The notes: a model not told the origin generated them from the letters alone. DNA of 64,000 nt from Virgisporangium aurantiacum (GCF_016863635.1 NZ_BOPG01000025.1:1-64000); one strand, 5' to 3'; shown: positions 24,659 to 32,303, numbered from the stretch's first letter. Numbers and translations: made by a program.

Positions 24659-25470
24659 CGGACGCCGTCAACCCCCAGGACGGCCCTGTCGACGGCCCTG
24701 TGGATGGCCCAGTCGACGGTTACCCGGGCGTGGGCCGGGTCCTGGTGGTCATTCCGACCTACAACGAGGCCGACAACGTGCGGATCATCGTCGACCGGGT
24801 CCGGAAGGCCACCCCGAACGTCGACGTGCTGGTCGCCGACGACGGCAGCCCGGACGGAACCGGCGCCATCGTCGACGAGCTGGCCGCGGCCGACGCGCAG
24901 GTCCACGCGCTGCACCGCACCGCCAAGGAGGGCCTGGGCGCCGCCTACGTCGCCGGGTTCTCGTGGGCCCGCGACCGCGCCTACGACGCGGTCGTCGAGA
25001 TGGACGCCGACGGGTCGCACCAGCCGGAGCAGCTCCACCTCCTCCTCGACGCGCTGGCCGAGTCGGACGCGGTGCTCGGCTCCCGGTACGTGCCCGGCGG
25101 CAAGACCGTCAACTGGCCGGTGAGCCGGCAGTTGATCTCCCGCATCGGCAACATCTACGTGCGGGTGGTCCTCGGCATGCCCGTCCGGGACGCCACCGGC
25201 GGCTACCGCGCCTACCGCATGCCGGTCCTCGACAAGATCGAGATCGACAAGGTGGCGTCGCAGGGCTACTGCTTCCAGGTCGAGGGATCGTGGAAGGCGC
25301 ACAAGTCCGGCTGCCGGCTGGTCGAGGTGCCGATCACGTTCGTCGAGCGCGAACGCGGGCAGAGCAAGATGAGCCAGAAGATCGTCCGCGAGGCGCTGTG
25401 GCGGGTGACGGTGTGGGGCGCCCAGGCCCGCGTCGACGCCGTTCGCCGCTTGTTCCGTAAACGTGCTTAA
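24655..25470 (+). CDS. ppm1: Polyprenol-phosphate mannosyltransferase (GT2)
   Basis: A 271-residue GT2 glycosyltransferase: VVIPTYNEADN, VADDGSPDGT, EMDADGSHQPE (metal-binding DxD) and ATGGYRAYR. It would make polyprenol-phosphate mannose, the lipid-linked donor for mannosylation of lipoglycans and secreted proteins. The N-terminus carries a short repeat of DGPV units before the domain. It is coupled to lnt through GTGA and has a GAGGAGGAG ribosome site. No membrane span follows, so it is the single-domain type. Confidence 0.92.
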   Translation: MTDAVNPQDGPVDGPVDGPVDGYPGVGRVLVVIPTYNEADNVRIIVDRVRKATPNVDVLVADDGSPDGTGAIVDELAAADAQVHALHRTAKEGLGAAYVAGFSWARDRAYDAVVEMDADGSHQPEQLHLLLDALAESDAVLGSRYVPGGKTVNWPVSRQLISRIGNIYVRVVLGMPVRDATGGYRAYRMPVLDKIEIDKVASQGYCFQVEGSWKAHKSGCRLVEVPITFVERERGQSKMSQKIVREALWRVTVWGAQARVDAVRRLFRKRA

Positions 25471-25479
25471 GTTGACCGC

Positions 25480-26010
25480 ATGCTGAGGCGGTGGCTGGCG
25501 ACGCTCGGGATCCTGGCGGTCGTCGGTGTGCTCCTTGAACTGGTGGTGCTCGGGCTGGTCGTGTGGCAGCTCGGCGCGGCATGGACGATCGGGCTGCTGA
25601 TCGTCAAGTACGCCGTCGGCTACGTGCTGGTGCGCCGGACGGGCCGGCGCGGGTGGCGGCAGTTCCGCGCCGCCGTCGACTCGGGCCGGCCGCCCGGCCG
25701 CGAAGGCACCGACGCCGCGGTCTCCTTCGGCGCGGCGATGCTCGTGCTGCTGGCCGGGTTCGTCGGGGCGGTCGCCGGGCTGGTGCTGCTGATCCCGCCG
25801 GTGCGGCGGGCGTCGGCGCGGCTGGCCGAGCGGGTGGTCGAGCGTCAGCTCACGGCGGTCGCGGCGAGCGGGATGTTCGGACCCCGCCGGGTCAACGTCC
25901 AGCGCGACCCGGTGCCCGAGCCGACGGCATCGGCGTCGGCGTCGGAGCCTCCGCCCGACGACGGCAAGCCGCAGGCCGCCCTGGAGGGCGAGATCCTGCC
26001 ACCCCGGTAG
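25480..26010 (+). CDS. fxsA: FxsA-family membrane protein
   Basis: A 176-residue protein with an FxsA-like layout: an N-terminal pair of spans (LATLGILAVVGVLLELVVLG and an adjacent segment), a further span ending LVLLIPPVRR, then a cytosolic tail. FxsA counteracts phage exclusion by F plasmid PifA in E. coli; its normal role is unknown. It follows ppm1 by 9 nt and is probably the last gene of the lnt operon. The Pro/Glu-rich tail is typical of actinobacterial members. Confidence 0.82.
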   Translation: MLRRWLATLGILAVVGVLLELVVLGLVVWQLGAAWTIGLLIVKYAVGYVLVRRTGRRGWRQFRAAVDSGRPPGREGTDAAVSFGAAMLVLLAGFVGAVAGLVLLIPPVRRASARLAERVVERQLTAVAASGMFGPRRVNVQRDPVPEPTASASASEPPPDDGKPQAALEGEILPPR

Positions 26011-26019
26011 GTTCCCCCG

Positions 26020-26097
26020 GCGTCGATCTTGCAGTTGTGTCCGCCCTTTCGTCGGAATTCGCCCGTTTTTAGGCGAGCACAACTGCAAGATCGACGC
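26020..26097. repeat. Perfect 20-bp inverted repeat element (REP/MITE-like)
   Basis: Arms at 26020-26039 (GCGTCGATCTTGCAGTTGTG) and 26078-26097 are exact reverse complements around a 38-nt centre, which itself contains a CGCC/GGCG pair. The size, perfection and position between an operon end and a terminator look like a dispersed palindromic repeat. Confidence 0.65.
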
Positions 26098-26121
26098 GGT
26101 TGAGGCGCGGTGGGAGCACGA

Positions 26122-26153
26122 AGAGCCCCGCGTCGAGGCCGACGCGGGGCTCT
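26122..26153 (-). terminator. rbpA terminator hairpin
   Basis: A perfect 13-bp stem (AGAGCCCCGCGTC, 26122-26134, with 26141-26153) and a 6-nt loop lie 16 bp beyond the rbpA stop codon. With the lnt operon ending on the other side it may work in both directions. Confidence 0.75.
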
Positions 26154-26169
26154 GGAGTCGTGCGGCGTG

Positions 26170-26514
26170 CTAGGAGGCGCGGCCGCGGCGGGTGCGGACC
26201 TCTTGCAGGCGCTCGGCCAGGATGTCTTCCAGCTCGGCTATCGAGCGGCGCTCCAACAGCATGTCCCAGTGGGTGCGCGGCGGCTTGGCCTTCTTCTGCT
26301 CCGGCTCGTTGCCGTCGATGAGGCGCGCGACGCTGCCGTCGAACTTGCACTCCCAGGTGGTGGGTACCTCGGCGTCGACGGCGAAAGGCACCTCGAACCG
26401 GTGGCCCTTGGCGCACAGGTACTCGCGGGTCTGACGCGGAGCCAGCTCGGTGTTGCGGTCGGACTCGTAGCTGACGGCTCCGAGGCGGCTCCCGCGCAGC
26501 ATGCGCTCGCCCAT
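26170..26514 (-). CDS. rbpA: RNA polymerase-binding protein RbpA
   Basis: A 114-residue protein with the RbpA core (LCAKGHRFEVPF... ECKFDGSVARL) and the C-terminal sigma-interaction helix (RTHWDMLLERRSIAELEDILAERL in part). It binds RNA polymerase and the principal sigma factor and stabilises open complexes in actinobacteria. ATG 26514 follows AAGGGA. A sigma-R-like promoter lies 44-71 nt upstream, matching regulation known for Streptomyces rbpA under thiol-oxidative stress. A hairpin terminator follows. Confidence 0.95.
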   Translation of the reverse strand: MGERMLRGSRLGAVSYESDRNTELAPRQTREYLCAKGHRFEVPFAVDAEVPTTWECKFDGSVARLIDGNEPEQKKAKPPRTHWDMLLERRSIAELEDILAERLQEVRTRRGRAS

Positions 26515-26842
26515 GGACGACTTTCCCTTCGGGTAGTGGTGCAAGGTCAGACGGTGTAACGACACCGCACATCGGATCGATTCCCGGTTTCGCCGGAAGT
26601 ATGCCCGAGGATAACGATGATCACGCCGCTGCGATGCAGCAGGCACCCGCCCGATTTCCTCGATTTTACCGGCACACACGGTGATCGGCCACTACGCCGG
26701 GCCGGCGTAGCCCGTCCGAACAGCCCGGTTGCCGGGTCCGATCACCTGAGCGGCTTCCGCCGCGCGTTGCGACAGCGGTGGCTACCATCTGCCCGGACAG
26801 GGTGGCAGCGACTCGCGCGCCGCCTGAAGGGAGTACGAACCG
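26515..26842. other. rbpA-spo0M divergent intergenic region
   Basis: The 328-bp gap has no protein gene that I can support. It contains the sigma-R-like rbpA promoter near its left end. Near the right end is a TACCAT (26781-26786), a possible -10 for the spo0M-like gene, followed by a GAAGGGAG ribosome site. Confidence 0.5.
26558..26585 (-). promoter_or_regulatory. Sigma-R (SigR/SigH)-type promoter of rbpA
   Basis: On the minus strand GGGAAT (26585-26580) is followed after 19 nt by GTT (26560-26558), matching the GGGAAT-N18/19-GTT consensus of sigma-R promoters. Transcription would start near 26550, giving a leader of about 36 nt. Confidence 0.65.
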
Positions 26843-27631
26843 GTGGTCTTCAGACGTTTACGGCAGGCGTTCGGCGTGGGCGGTCCCTCGGTGGACACGG
26901 TGCTCGCCAACCCGAACACGCGGCCCGGGCTGGCCCTGGAGGGCCAGGTCAACATCCAGGGCGGCGATCACGACGTCACCATCGAGTACGTCGAGCTCGC
27001 GCTCGTCACCAAGGTCGAGGTGGAGCACGAGGACGGCGAGTACGACTCGACGGTGGCCTTCCAGCGGCAGCGGGTCACGGGCTCCTTCCAGCTGGCCGCC
27101 CAGCAGCCGCTGCAGGTCCCGTTCCAGTTCGCGGTGCCGTGGGAGACGCCGATCACCGAGGTGTTCGGCCAGCACCTGCACGGCATGACGATGGGCCTGC
27201 GCACCGAGCTCGAAGTGGCGCGGGCGCTGGACAAGGGTGACCTGGACTCGGTCAACGTGTATCCGCTGCCGATCCAGGAGCGGATCCTGGAGGGCTTCTC
27301 CCGGGTCGGGTTCCGGTTCAAGTCGGCCGACCTGGAGCGCGGGCAGCTCCGCGGGGTCCGCCAGACGCTGCCGTTCTACCAGGAGATCGAGCTGTACTCG
27401 GCGCCGCAGTATTCGAGCGCGATCAACGAGGTCGAGGTCACGTTCGTCGCCAACCCGCAGGGCGTCGACGTGATCCTGGAGTTCGACAAGAAGGGCGGGC
27501 TGCTGTCGTCCGGGTCGGACGCGATCAGCCACTTCCAGGTCGGCCACCACGACGCCGACAGCGTCGACTGGGCGCAGCAGGTCGACGGCTGGGTCCGTCA
27601 GGTGGCCCAGCGCCGCAACCTGTTCTTCTGA
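26843..27631 (+). CDS. Spo0M-family (sporulation control) protein
   Basis: A 262-residue arrestin-like beta protein typical of the Spo0M family: VDTVLANPNTRPG, LEGQVNIQGGDHDVTIEYVELAL in part, and a WVRQVAQRRNLFF end. Spo0M affects sporulation and stress behaviour in Bacillus; the actinobacterial role is unclear. GTG 26843 follows GAAGGGAG. It is a stand-alone gene. Confidence 0.85.
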   Translation: MVFRRLRQAFGVGGPSVDTVLANPNTRPGLALEGQVNIQGGDHDVTIEYVELALVTKVEVEHEDGEYDSTVAFQRQRVTGSFQLAAQQPLQVPFQFAVPWETPITEVFGQHLHGMTMGLRTELEVARALDKGDLDSVNVYPLPIQERILEGFSRVGFRFKSADLERGQLRGVRQTLPFYQEIELYSAPQYSSAINEVEVTFVANPQGVDVILEFDKKGGLLSSGSDAISHFQVGHHDADSVDWAQQVDGWVRQVAQRRNLFF

Positions 27632-27646
27632 GCGGACCCGGGGATC

Positions 27647-28156
27647 TCAGGCTGGTACTGAGATCCCCACGCCGCCCCGGGTGTCCCCGCCGTACTTCGC
27701 GATCTCGGCGTCGAGGTTCAACGGCCCGATCTGGGTGCGGGCCTGCAGGGCGGTCTCGTCGAGCAGGTTCGCCGGGATCAGCCAGACGACCTCGAACTCC
27801 AGCCCGTCGGGGTCCTTGGCGTAGAGGCTCTTGGTGGTGCCGTGGTCGGACGACCCGACCAGCGCGTCGGCGGCGCGCAGCGCGTCGCGGACCCGGCCGA
27901 GTTCGGCCAGCGTGTCGACCTCCCAGGCCAGGTGGTACAGCCCGACCGTGGACCGGCCGGCGGTCGGCGCGCCCGCGGCGGCGCCGATCTCGAACAGGCC
28001 CAGGTCGTGGTCGTTCGTCGACCCGGGGGCGCGCAGGAACGCGGCGCCGGGGAAGGCCATGATGCTGGTGAAGCCGAGGACGTCGCCGTAGAAGGCGACG
28101 CTGCGCTCGACGTCGCGGACGTAGAGGACGGCGTGGTTGAGGCGGTGGATCGGCAC
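27647..28156 (-). CDS. VOC/glyoxalase-family dioxygenase-like protein
   Basis: A 169-residue VOC protein beginning LNHAVLYVRDVERSVAFYGDVLGF, with YHLAWEVDTL in the second half and KDPDGLEFEVVW near the end. The two His and the Glu at metal positions are consistent with catechol-dioxygenase-like or glyoxalase activity; the substrate is unknown. GTG 28156 follows GGGAGG. The MarR-like palindrome just upstream overlaps its -10. Confidence 0.82.
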   Translation of the reverse strand: MPIHRLNHAVLYVRDVERSVAFYGDVLGFTSIMAFPGAAFLRAPGSTNDHDLGLFEIGAAAGAPTAGRSTVGLYHLAWEVDTLAELGRVRDALRAADALVGSSDHGTTKSLYAKDPDGLEFEVVWLIPANLLDETALQARTQIGPLNLDAEIAKYGGDTRGGVGISVPA

Positions 28157-28170
28157 GGCGACCTCCCAGG

Positions 28171-28190
28171 TAGTTGCTCAAGCAACTATA
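28171..28190 (-). promoter_or_regulatory. MarR-type palindrome over the VOC promoter
   Basis: TAGTTGCT-CA-AGCAACTA (28171-28188) is a perfect 8-2-8 palindrome of the kind bound by MarR-family repressors. The minus-strand -10 TATAGT (28190-28185) overlaps its edge. TATAAC on the plus strand (28187-28192) could serve the rightward gene. No MarR gene is adjacent. Confidence 0.6.
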
Positions 28191-28204
28191 ACATGGACCT
28201 TGAC

Positions 28205-28235
28205 CCTCCAGCGGCGGGAGACTCCACGCTGGAGG
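28205..28235 (+). promoter_or_regulatory. Hairpin occluding the ribosome site of the TipAS-like gene
   Basis: CCTCCAGCG (28205-28213) pairs perfectly with CGCTGGAGG (28227-28235), which includes the GGAGG ribosome site just before ATG 28237. The sequence also carries TTGACC (28200-28205) followed by a CTCC/GGAG dyad, reminiscent of MerR-type promoters. The two readings exclude each other. Confidence 0.4.
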
Positions 28236-28236
28236 C

Positions 28237-28623
28237 ATGACAGAGAACCCATATGCCGACGAGGCCCGGGAGCGGTGGGGGAACACCGCGGCGTACCGGC
28301 AGTCGCAGGAACGCACGGCACGGTACACCGCGGGCGACTGGGCCGAGATCAAGGCCGCCGGCGACGACCTGAACGAACGGCTCGCCGCCGCGCTGCGGGC
28401 CGGGGTGGCCGCCGGCGACCCGGCCGCGATGGACCTCGCCGAGGAGCACCGCCAGCAGCTCAACCGGTACTTCTACGACTGCGACCCCGAGTTCCACCGC
28501 GGCCTCGGCGACATGTACGTCGACGACCCGCGGTTCACCGCCACCTACGACGCGGTCACTCCGGGCCTGGCCGCGTACCTGCGCGACGCCATCCACGCCA
28601 ACGCGGCCCGCGCCTCGGTCTGA
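28237..28623 (+). CDS. Stand-alone TipAS antibiotic-recognition domain protein
   Basis: A 128-residue all-helical protein matching the TipAS domain: ERWGNTAAYRQSQERTARYT, then AEEHRQQLNRYFYDCDPEFHRGLGDMYVDDPRF in outline. In TipAL this domain follows a MerR DNA-binding domain and traps thiopeptides; here the DNA-binding part is absent, as in the short TipAS isoform. It may bind antibiotics or other hydrophobic molecules. The ATG has a strong GGAGG that can be hidden in a hairpin. A bidirectional terminator follows. Confidence 0.85.
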   Translation: MTENPYADEARERWGNTAAYRQSQERTARYTAGDWAEIKAAGDDLNERLAAALRAGVAAGDPAAMDLAEEHRQQLNRYFYDCDPEFHRGLGDMYVDDPRFTATYDAVTPGLAAYLRDAIHANAARASV

Positions 28624-28628
28624 CCAGA

Positions 28629-28664
28629 CGCCGCCGTACGGTGCCCGCGCACCGTACGGCGGCG
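28629..28664. terminator. Bidirectional terminator between convergent genes
   Basis: A perfect 16-bp stem (CGCCGCCGTACGGTGC, 28629-28644, with 28649-28664) and a CCGC loop lie between the TipAS-like gene and the response regulator, 8 nt from each stop. Confidence 0.85.
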
Positions 28665-28672
28665 CACGGGTC

Positions 28673-29314
28673 CTACACGAAACCGGACTCGTACGCGGCG
28701 ATCACCGCCTGGGTCCGGTCCCGGGCGGCCAGCTTGGTGAGGATGTTGCCGACGTGCGTCTTCACCGTCTGGACGCCGACGAACAGCTCACCGGCGATCT
28801 CGGTGTTCGACCGGCCCCGGGCCATCAGGCGCAGCACGTCGGCCTCGCGCTGCGTCAGGCCCGCCTCGGCCAGCGGGGCGCCCGTTGCGCCGCCGCCGAA
28901 CCGGCCGGCCAGGGCTCGGATCGCCGCCGGGAACAGCAGCGAGTCGCCGTCGGCGACCACCCGGATCGCCCCGACGATCTCCTGCGGTCGGGCCCGCTTG
29001 AGCACGAAGCCCTGCGCACCCGCCCGCAGGGCGGCGTAGACGTTCTCGTCGCTCTCGAACGTCGTCACCACGAGGATCTTCGGCGGGTGCGGGACGGTCG
29101 CCAGGATCTGGCGGGTGGCCTGGATCCCGTCGACGAGCGGCATCCGGATGTCCATCAGGACGACGTCCGGCGCCGACATGCGCACCAGGGGCAGCACCGC
29201 CGCGCCGTCGTCGGCCTCGGCGACGACCTCCAGGTCCGGTTCGGCGTCGATGACGGCACGCAGGCCGATCCGGATCAGGGGCTCGTCGTCGGCGAGCAGG
29301 ACCCGCCGCGTCAC
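28673..29314 (-). CDS. NarL-type response regulator
   Basis: A 213-residue two-domain regulator: receiver with DDE acidic pocket, phosphoacceptor Asp in VVLMDIRMP and Lys in GFVLKRA, then a LuxR HTH containing LTQREADVLRLMARGRSNTEIA. GTG 29314 lies in a 4-nt overlap with the kinase gene upstream, so the two form a cognate system. Targets are unknown, possibly the divergent membrane-protein gene. Confidence 0.92.
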   Translation of the reverse strand: MTRRVLLADDEPLIRIGLRAVIDAEPDLEVVAEADDGAAVLPLVRMSAPDVVLMDIRMPLVDGIQATRQILATVPHPPKILVVTTFESDENVYAALRAGAQGFVLKRARPQEIVGAIRVVADGDSLLFPAAIRALAGRFGGGATGAPLAEAGLTQREADVLRLMARGRSNTEIAGELFVGVQTVKTHVGNILTKLAARDRTQAVIAAYESGFV

Positions 29315-30501
29315 GGGGTCACCAGCGGGACGCGGGCCCGGATCCGCCATTCGCCGTCGTCGGGGCCGGCGGTCAGGTCGCCGCCGAGCGCGGCGACCCG
29401 TTCGGTCATCCCGCGCAGCCCGCGTCCCGGCCGGCGGGGGGTGCCGTCGAGCCGGTTCACCAGGTCGACCCACAGATCGTCGGCGTCGACCCGCAACCGC
29501 AGCCGCACCGGTGCGCGTCCACCGTGCCGGACCGCGTTCGTCAGGCCCTCCTGGACGAGGCGGTACATCTCCCGGGACACCTCGTCGGGCACGGGCCGCA
29601 GCTCCACCCGGCTGTCGACGTCGACGCCGGCGTCCCGGACCGCCCGCACCAGCCCGTCGAGGTCGCCGAGGTCGGGTTCCCGCGGCTCGGCACCGACCTC
29701 CGTGCCCAGCAGGCCGATCGCCCGGTCGAGCTCCTCCGACGCCGTGCGCGCCGCGTCCTGGACGGCGACGAACGCGGCCCGCGCGAAGGCCGGGTCGGCG
29801 TCCAGCCGCCGCTCGCCGGCACCCGCCTGCACGGAGATGACGCTCAACGCGTGACCGAGCGAGTCGTGCAGGTCGCGGGCCAGCCGGGTGCGGATCGCCT
29901 GTTCGCGCACCTGCCGGCGCAGGCCGGCCAGCCGGTCGGCGGCCGACGGGCCGAGCAGCGCGGCCGCCAGCCGGGTGAGCAGCGCACCGGCTCCCGCGGC
30001 CACGGCGACGAGACCCGCGAGGACGGCCACCGCCGCCGGCGGTCCCCACGCCGCCGACCAGCCGGTCGGCACCACCGTCGTCCCCAGCCGGTGCCCGTGC
30101 CAGGGCAGCGTGACCAGCAGGACCATCAGCGGCGGCAGGGTGAGCGTCAGCGCGCTGACGACGCCGCCGAGGGTCAGGTGCGCGACGCACCACGCGCCGG
30201 TGCGCAGCCGGTCGACGGCGGTGCGGGCCGGTGCCGCGGACACGGTCACCCCGAGCAGTTCCCGCGCCGCCACGCCCGCCAGCAGCCGGACCGGGCCGGC
30301 GAGGCCGGTGACCGCGACCAGCGGCACGGTGCACAGCAGCATGACCAGTTGCGCCGCCAGCGACCCGGCCGCACCGGTCGCCGGGCCGACGGCCGCCTCG
30401 ATGACCACCTGGGCGAGCAGGAAGTACGGCATCAGCAGGGCACCGCCCAGCAGCAGGTGCACCCACCGCCGCCCGAGAAGCGTCCATTGCATGGCGTCCA
30501 T
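29311..30501 (-). CDS. NarL-family sensor histidine kinase
   Basis: A 396-residue kinase with about four to five N-terminal membrane spans, a HisKA_3 phosphoacceptor (RDLHDSLGHALSVISVQ) and a truncated-type HATPase (LVQEGLTNAVRHGG, GRGLRGMTERV). There is no large extracytoplasmic sensor, so it is likely to sense membrane state. The start could be ATG 30501 or 30492. It is coupled to its response regulator by a 4-nt overlap. Confidence 0.9.
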   Translation of the reverse strand: MDAMQWTLLGRRWVHLLLGGALLMPYFLLAQVVIEAAVGPATGAAGSLAAQLVMLLCTVPLVAVTGLAGPVRLLAGVAARELLGVTVSAAPARTAVDRLRTGAWCVAHLTLGGVVSALTLTLPPLMVLLVTLPWHGHRLGTTVVPTGWSAAWGPPAAVAVLAGLVAVAAGAGALLTRLAAALLGPSAADRLAGLRRQVREQAIRTRLARDLHDSLGHALSVISVQAGAGERRLDADPAFARAAFVAVQDAARTASEELDRAIGLLGTEVGAEPREPDLGDLDGLVRAVRDAGVDVDSRVELRPVPDEVSREMYRLVQEGLTNAVRHGGRAPVRLRLRVDADDLWVDLVNRLDGTPRRPGRGLRGMTERVAALGGDLTAGPDDGEWRIRARVPLVTP

Positions 30502-30613
30502 CGTGCCAAGCCGGGCCGTCGCGTCGGCTCCCTCCCGTGGGGGAGACGACCCCTACCGGCGCCGGAGGTGCGCCGGCGGCCGGCCCGGGAGCGTGGGTGG
30601 CATGGAGGACACC

Positions 30614-31117
30614 ATGAAGAAGTGGCCCGCGTACGCCTCGGCGGCGTGGCTCGTCGCGTTCGTCGGCTGGCACACCCCGTTCCTGTTCGGCTGGAACCCG
30701 TTCCACGGCGAGGGGATGGACACCGCCGCCTTCCACGCCTACAACGCGACGCTGATCGGCATGGCCGCGGTCGGTGCGGTGGTGGTGCTGGCGACGGTCC
30801 GCCCGTGGGGCCGGCGGGTACCGCGGTGGCTGCTGCTCACCCCGCTCGTCGTCGGCAGCGTGCTCCTGACGCTGCGGGGCGTGCCCGGGTTCGTCGAGTT
30901 CCTCGCGCAGGTGACGGGCATCGCACCGGCCGGGCTGCTGGGTCTGCTCGACCCGGACCTGGAACCGCCGACCGGTGCCGAACTCTGGGCCGGATACGCC
31001 ATCAATGTGTACTTCTTCCTCGGCGCGGTCCTGCTGGTCCCGGCCACGTACGGGTTCTGGCGGGCACCCGCCCGTGGGAACGCGATGGTCGTTCCTGGCG
31101 ATGATCAGTCACTATGA
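30614..31117 (+). CDS. Small four-span membrane protein
   Basis: A 167-residue protein with four predicted spans (about 8-25, 48-68, 80-98 and 140-158). ATG 30614 is chosen because GGAGG lies 5 nt upstream; an in-frame ATG at 30602 is possible. It is divergent from the histidine kinase gene, so it could be a target of that system. I recognise no family with confidence. Its stop overlaps the next gene by 4 nt (ATGA). Confidence 0.7.
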   Translation: MKKWPAYASAAWLVAFVGWHTPFLFGWNPFHGEGMDTAAFHAYNATLIGMAAVGAVVVLATVRPWGRRVPRWLLLTPLVVGSVLLTLRGVPGFVEFLAQVTGIAPAGLLGLLDPDLEPPTGAELWAGYAINVYFFLGAVLLVPATYGFWRAPARGNAMVVPGDDQSL

Positions 31118-31365
31118 GATGCGTGGGATTTCACGAAGCGTTGCGTCCGTCGTGGCAGTGCGCGGGGTGCGGCGCGCCGTGGCCGTGTGCGACCCGCCGC
31201 CGCCAGCTCCGGGCCGAGTACAGCCGGGAACCGGAGCTGGCCGCGCTGATGGAGTGGTACCTCACCCAGGCCCGCGACGACCTGCCGGGCGCCTCGCCGG
31301 CCGGCCTCGACGCCCGGTTCGTCGGCTGGATCGGCACCGACGCCGCCACCGACGAGGTCGCCTGA
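31114..31365 (+). CDS. Small Cys-containing actinobacterial protein
   Basis: An 83-residue protein with WQCAGCGAPWPC near residue 14, a zinc-knuckle-like cluster of three Cys (a C-x2-C pair and a following PWPC), and a helical acidic C-terminus. Proteins of this pattern are common small orphan genes in actinomycetes, with no proven function. ATG 31114 overlaps the upstream stop. Its stop codon lies inside the first unit of a 13-bp tandem repeat. Confidence 0.7.
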   Translation: MRCVGFHEALRPSWQCAGCGAPWPCATRRRQLRAEYSREPELAALMEWYLTQARDDLPGASPAGLDARFVGWIGTDAATDEVA

Positions 31366-31396
31366 CCTAGTCGCCTGACCTAGTCGCCTGACCTAG
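31358..31396. repeat. Tandem repeat, 13 bp x 3, across two convergent stops
   Basis: Three exact copies of TCGCCTGACCTAG occupy 31358-31396. The first copy carries the TGA of the small Cys gene and the third carries the stop of the membrane-protein gene on the other strand. Each unit contains CTAG, a rare tetramer in GC-rich genomes. Confidence 0.85.
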
Positions 31397-31992
31397 TCGA
31401 GCAGCCAGAGGCGCAGGCCCGCGCCTAGGTCGCCGACGGCGAACGCGGTGACGACCGCCGCGGTCAGCGTCCCCGCCACCGGCAGCCACCGCGACGACCC
31501 GCGCCCGCCGATCGACAGCGCGAGCCCGACCGGGGCGAGGGCCGCACCCACCACCCAGCCGCCCACGGCGAGCCACAGCATCACCAGCGGCTGCAGCCAC
31601 ATCGTCGGCAGCCACGGGACCAGCAGATCCTTCGGGTCGACCGGGCGGTCGAACAGCTGGGCGACGGTGAGCCCGGACCGCACCCGGGCGTACCCGAGGT
31701 AGCCCAGCGCCCACGCGTACGGATAGGCGACCGCGAGTTGCACGACGAGGTAGCGGCGCCGGACGGCGGTGGTCACCCAGCCCAGCGGCGTCACCTGCCA
31801 CCGGGGCCGGGTGACGGCCAGCCGGGCCGCCGCCACCGCCGCTCCGGCCGCCACGGCCGCCGGCCGGAGCCCGACCTCCCGTGCGCCCTCGACGTCGGCG
31901 AGCCACTGCTCGCGGTAGCGGGCCCGCACCTCGGGGCCGCCGACGAGGGCCGCGGCGGTGCGGACCACCAGCCGGGCCAGCCACCCGCTCAT
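31393..31992 (-). CDS. Membrane protein coupled to a PadR regulator
   Basis: A 199-residue protein with an N-terminal REQWLADVEGA motif and three to four hydrophobic segments. This W-L-A-D-x-E-G-A sequence recurs in membrane proteins encoded directly after PadR regulators. The function is unknown. It overlaps the PadR gene by 4 nt and is the second such pair in the window, after 11180-12384. Confidence 0.72.
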   Translation of the reverse strand: MSGWLARLVVRTAAALVGGPEVRARYREQWLADVEGAREVGLRPAAVAAGAAVAAARLAVTRPRWQVTPLGWVTTAVRRRYLVVQLAVAYPYAWALGYLGYARVRSGLTVAQLFDRPVDPKDLLVPWLPTMWLQPLVMLWLAVGGWVVGAALAPVGLALSIGGRGSSRWLPVAGTLTAAVVTAFAVGDLGAGLRLWLLD

Positions 31993-32303
31993 CCGGTCAC
32001 CGGCCTCGGTGCGAGCCGCGCCGGCCGGGCGGAGGTCGCCCGGCGCACCGCCGCGCGGGCCGCGGCGGCACCGTCGGGCGTGAGCGCGTAGAGCCGGCGG
32101 CGCGGGCCCCGGCGCCCGGCGTCGTCGTCCCAGGACGAGGTGACCCAGCCGGCCTGCTCCAACCGGTCGAGCAGCGGGTACACGGTGCCGGACGGGCGAC
32201 CCGTCGCCTTGATGAGTTCCAGACCCCAGCGGGGACGGTCGTCGGCGAGCAGTTCGACGAGGACGTCGACGGTGGCCCGACCGAGTCGGGCGAGAGGCTC
32301 CAC
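31989..32303 (-). CDS. PadR-family transcriptional regulator
   Basis: A 104-residue winged-helix protein with GLELIKATGRPSGTVYPLLDRLEQAGWV and the RRLYALT wing. The GTG at 32303 is 7 nt after TAGAAT, so it appears leaderless, with its promoter in the 23-bp gap behind the oxidoreductase gene. It is coupled to the membrane-protein gene and probably represses both. Confidence 0.88.
   Translation of the reverse strand: MEPLARLGRATVDVLVELLADDRPRWGLELIKATGRPSGTVYPLLDRLEQAGWVTSSWDDDAGRRGPRRRLYALTPDGAAAARAAVRRATSARPARLAPRPVTG

Noticed and set aside
28200..28230. Clear MerR-type promoter for the TipAS-like gene
   Set aside because: TTGACC with a dyad in a 19-bp spacer is present, but the -10 would be CACGCT and transcription would start at the ATG, which conflicts with the clear GGAGG.
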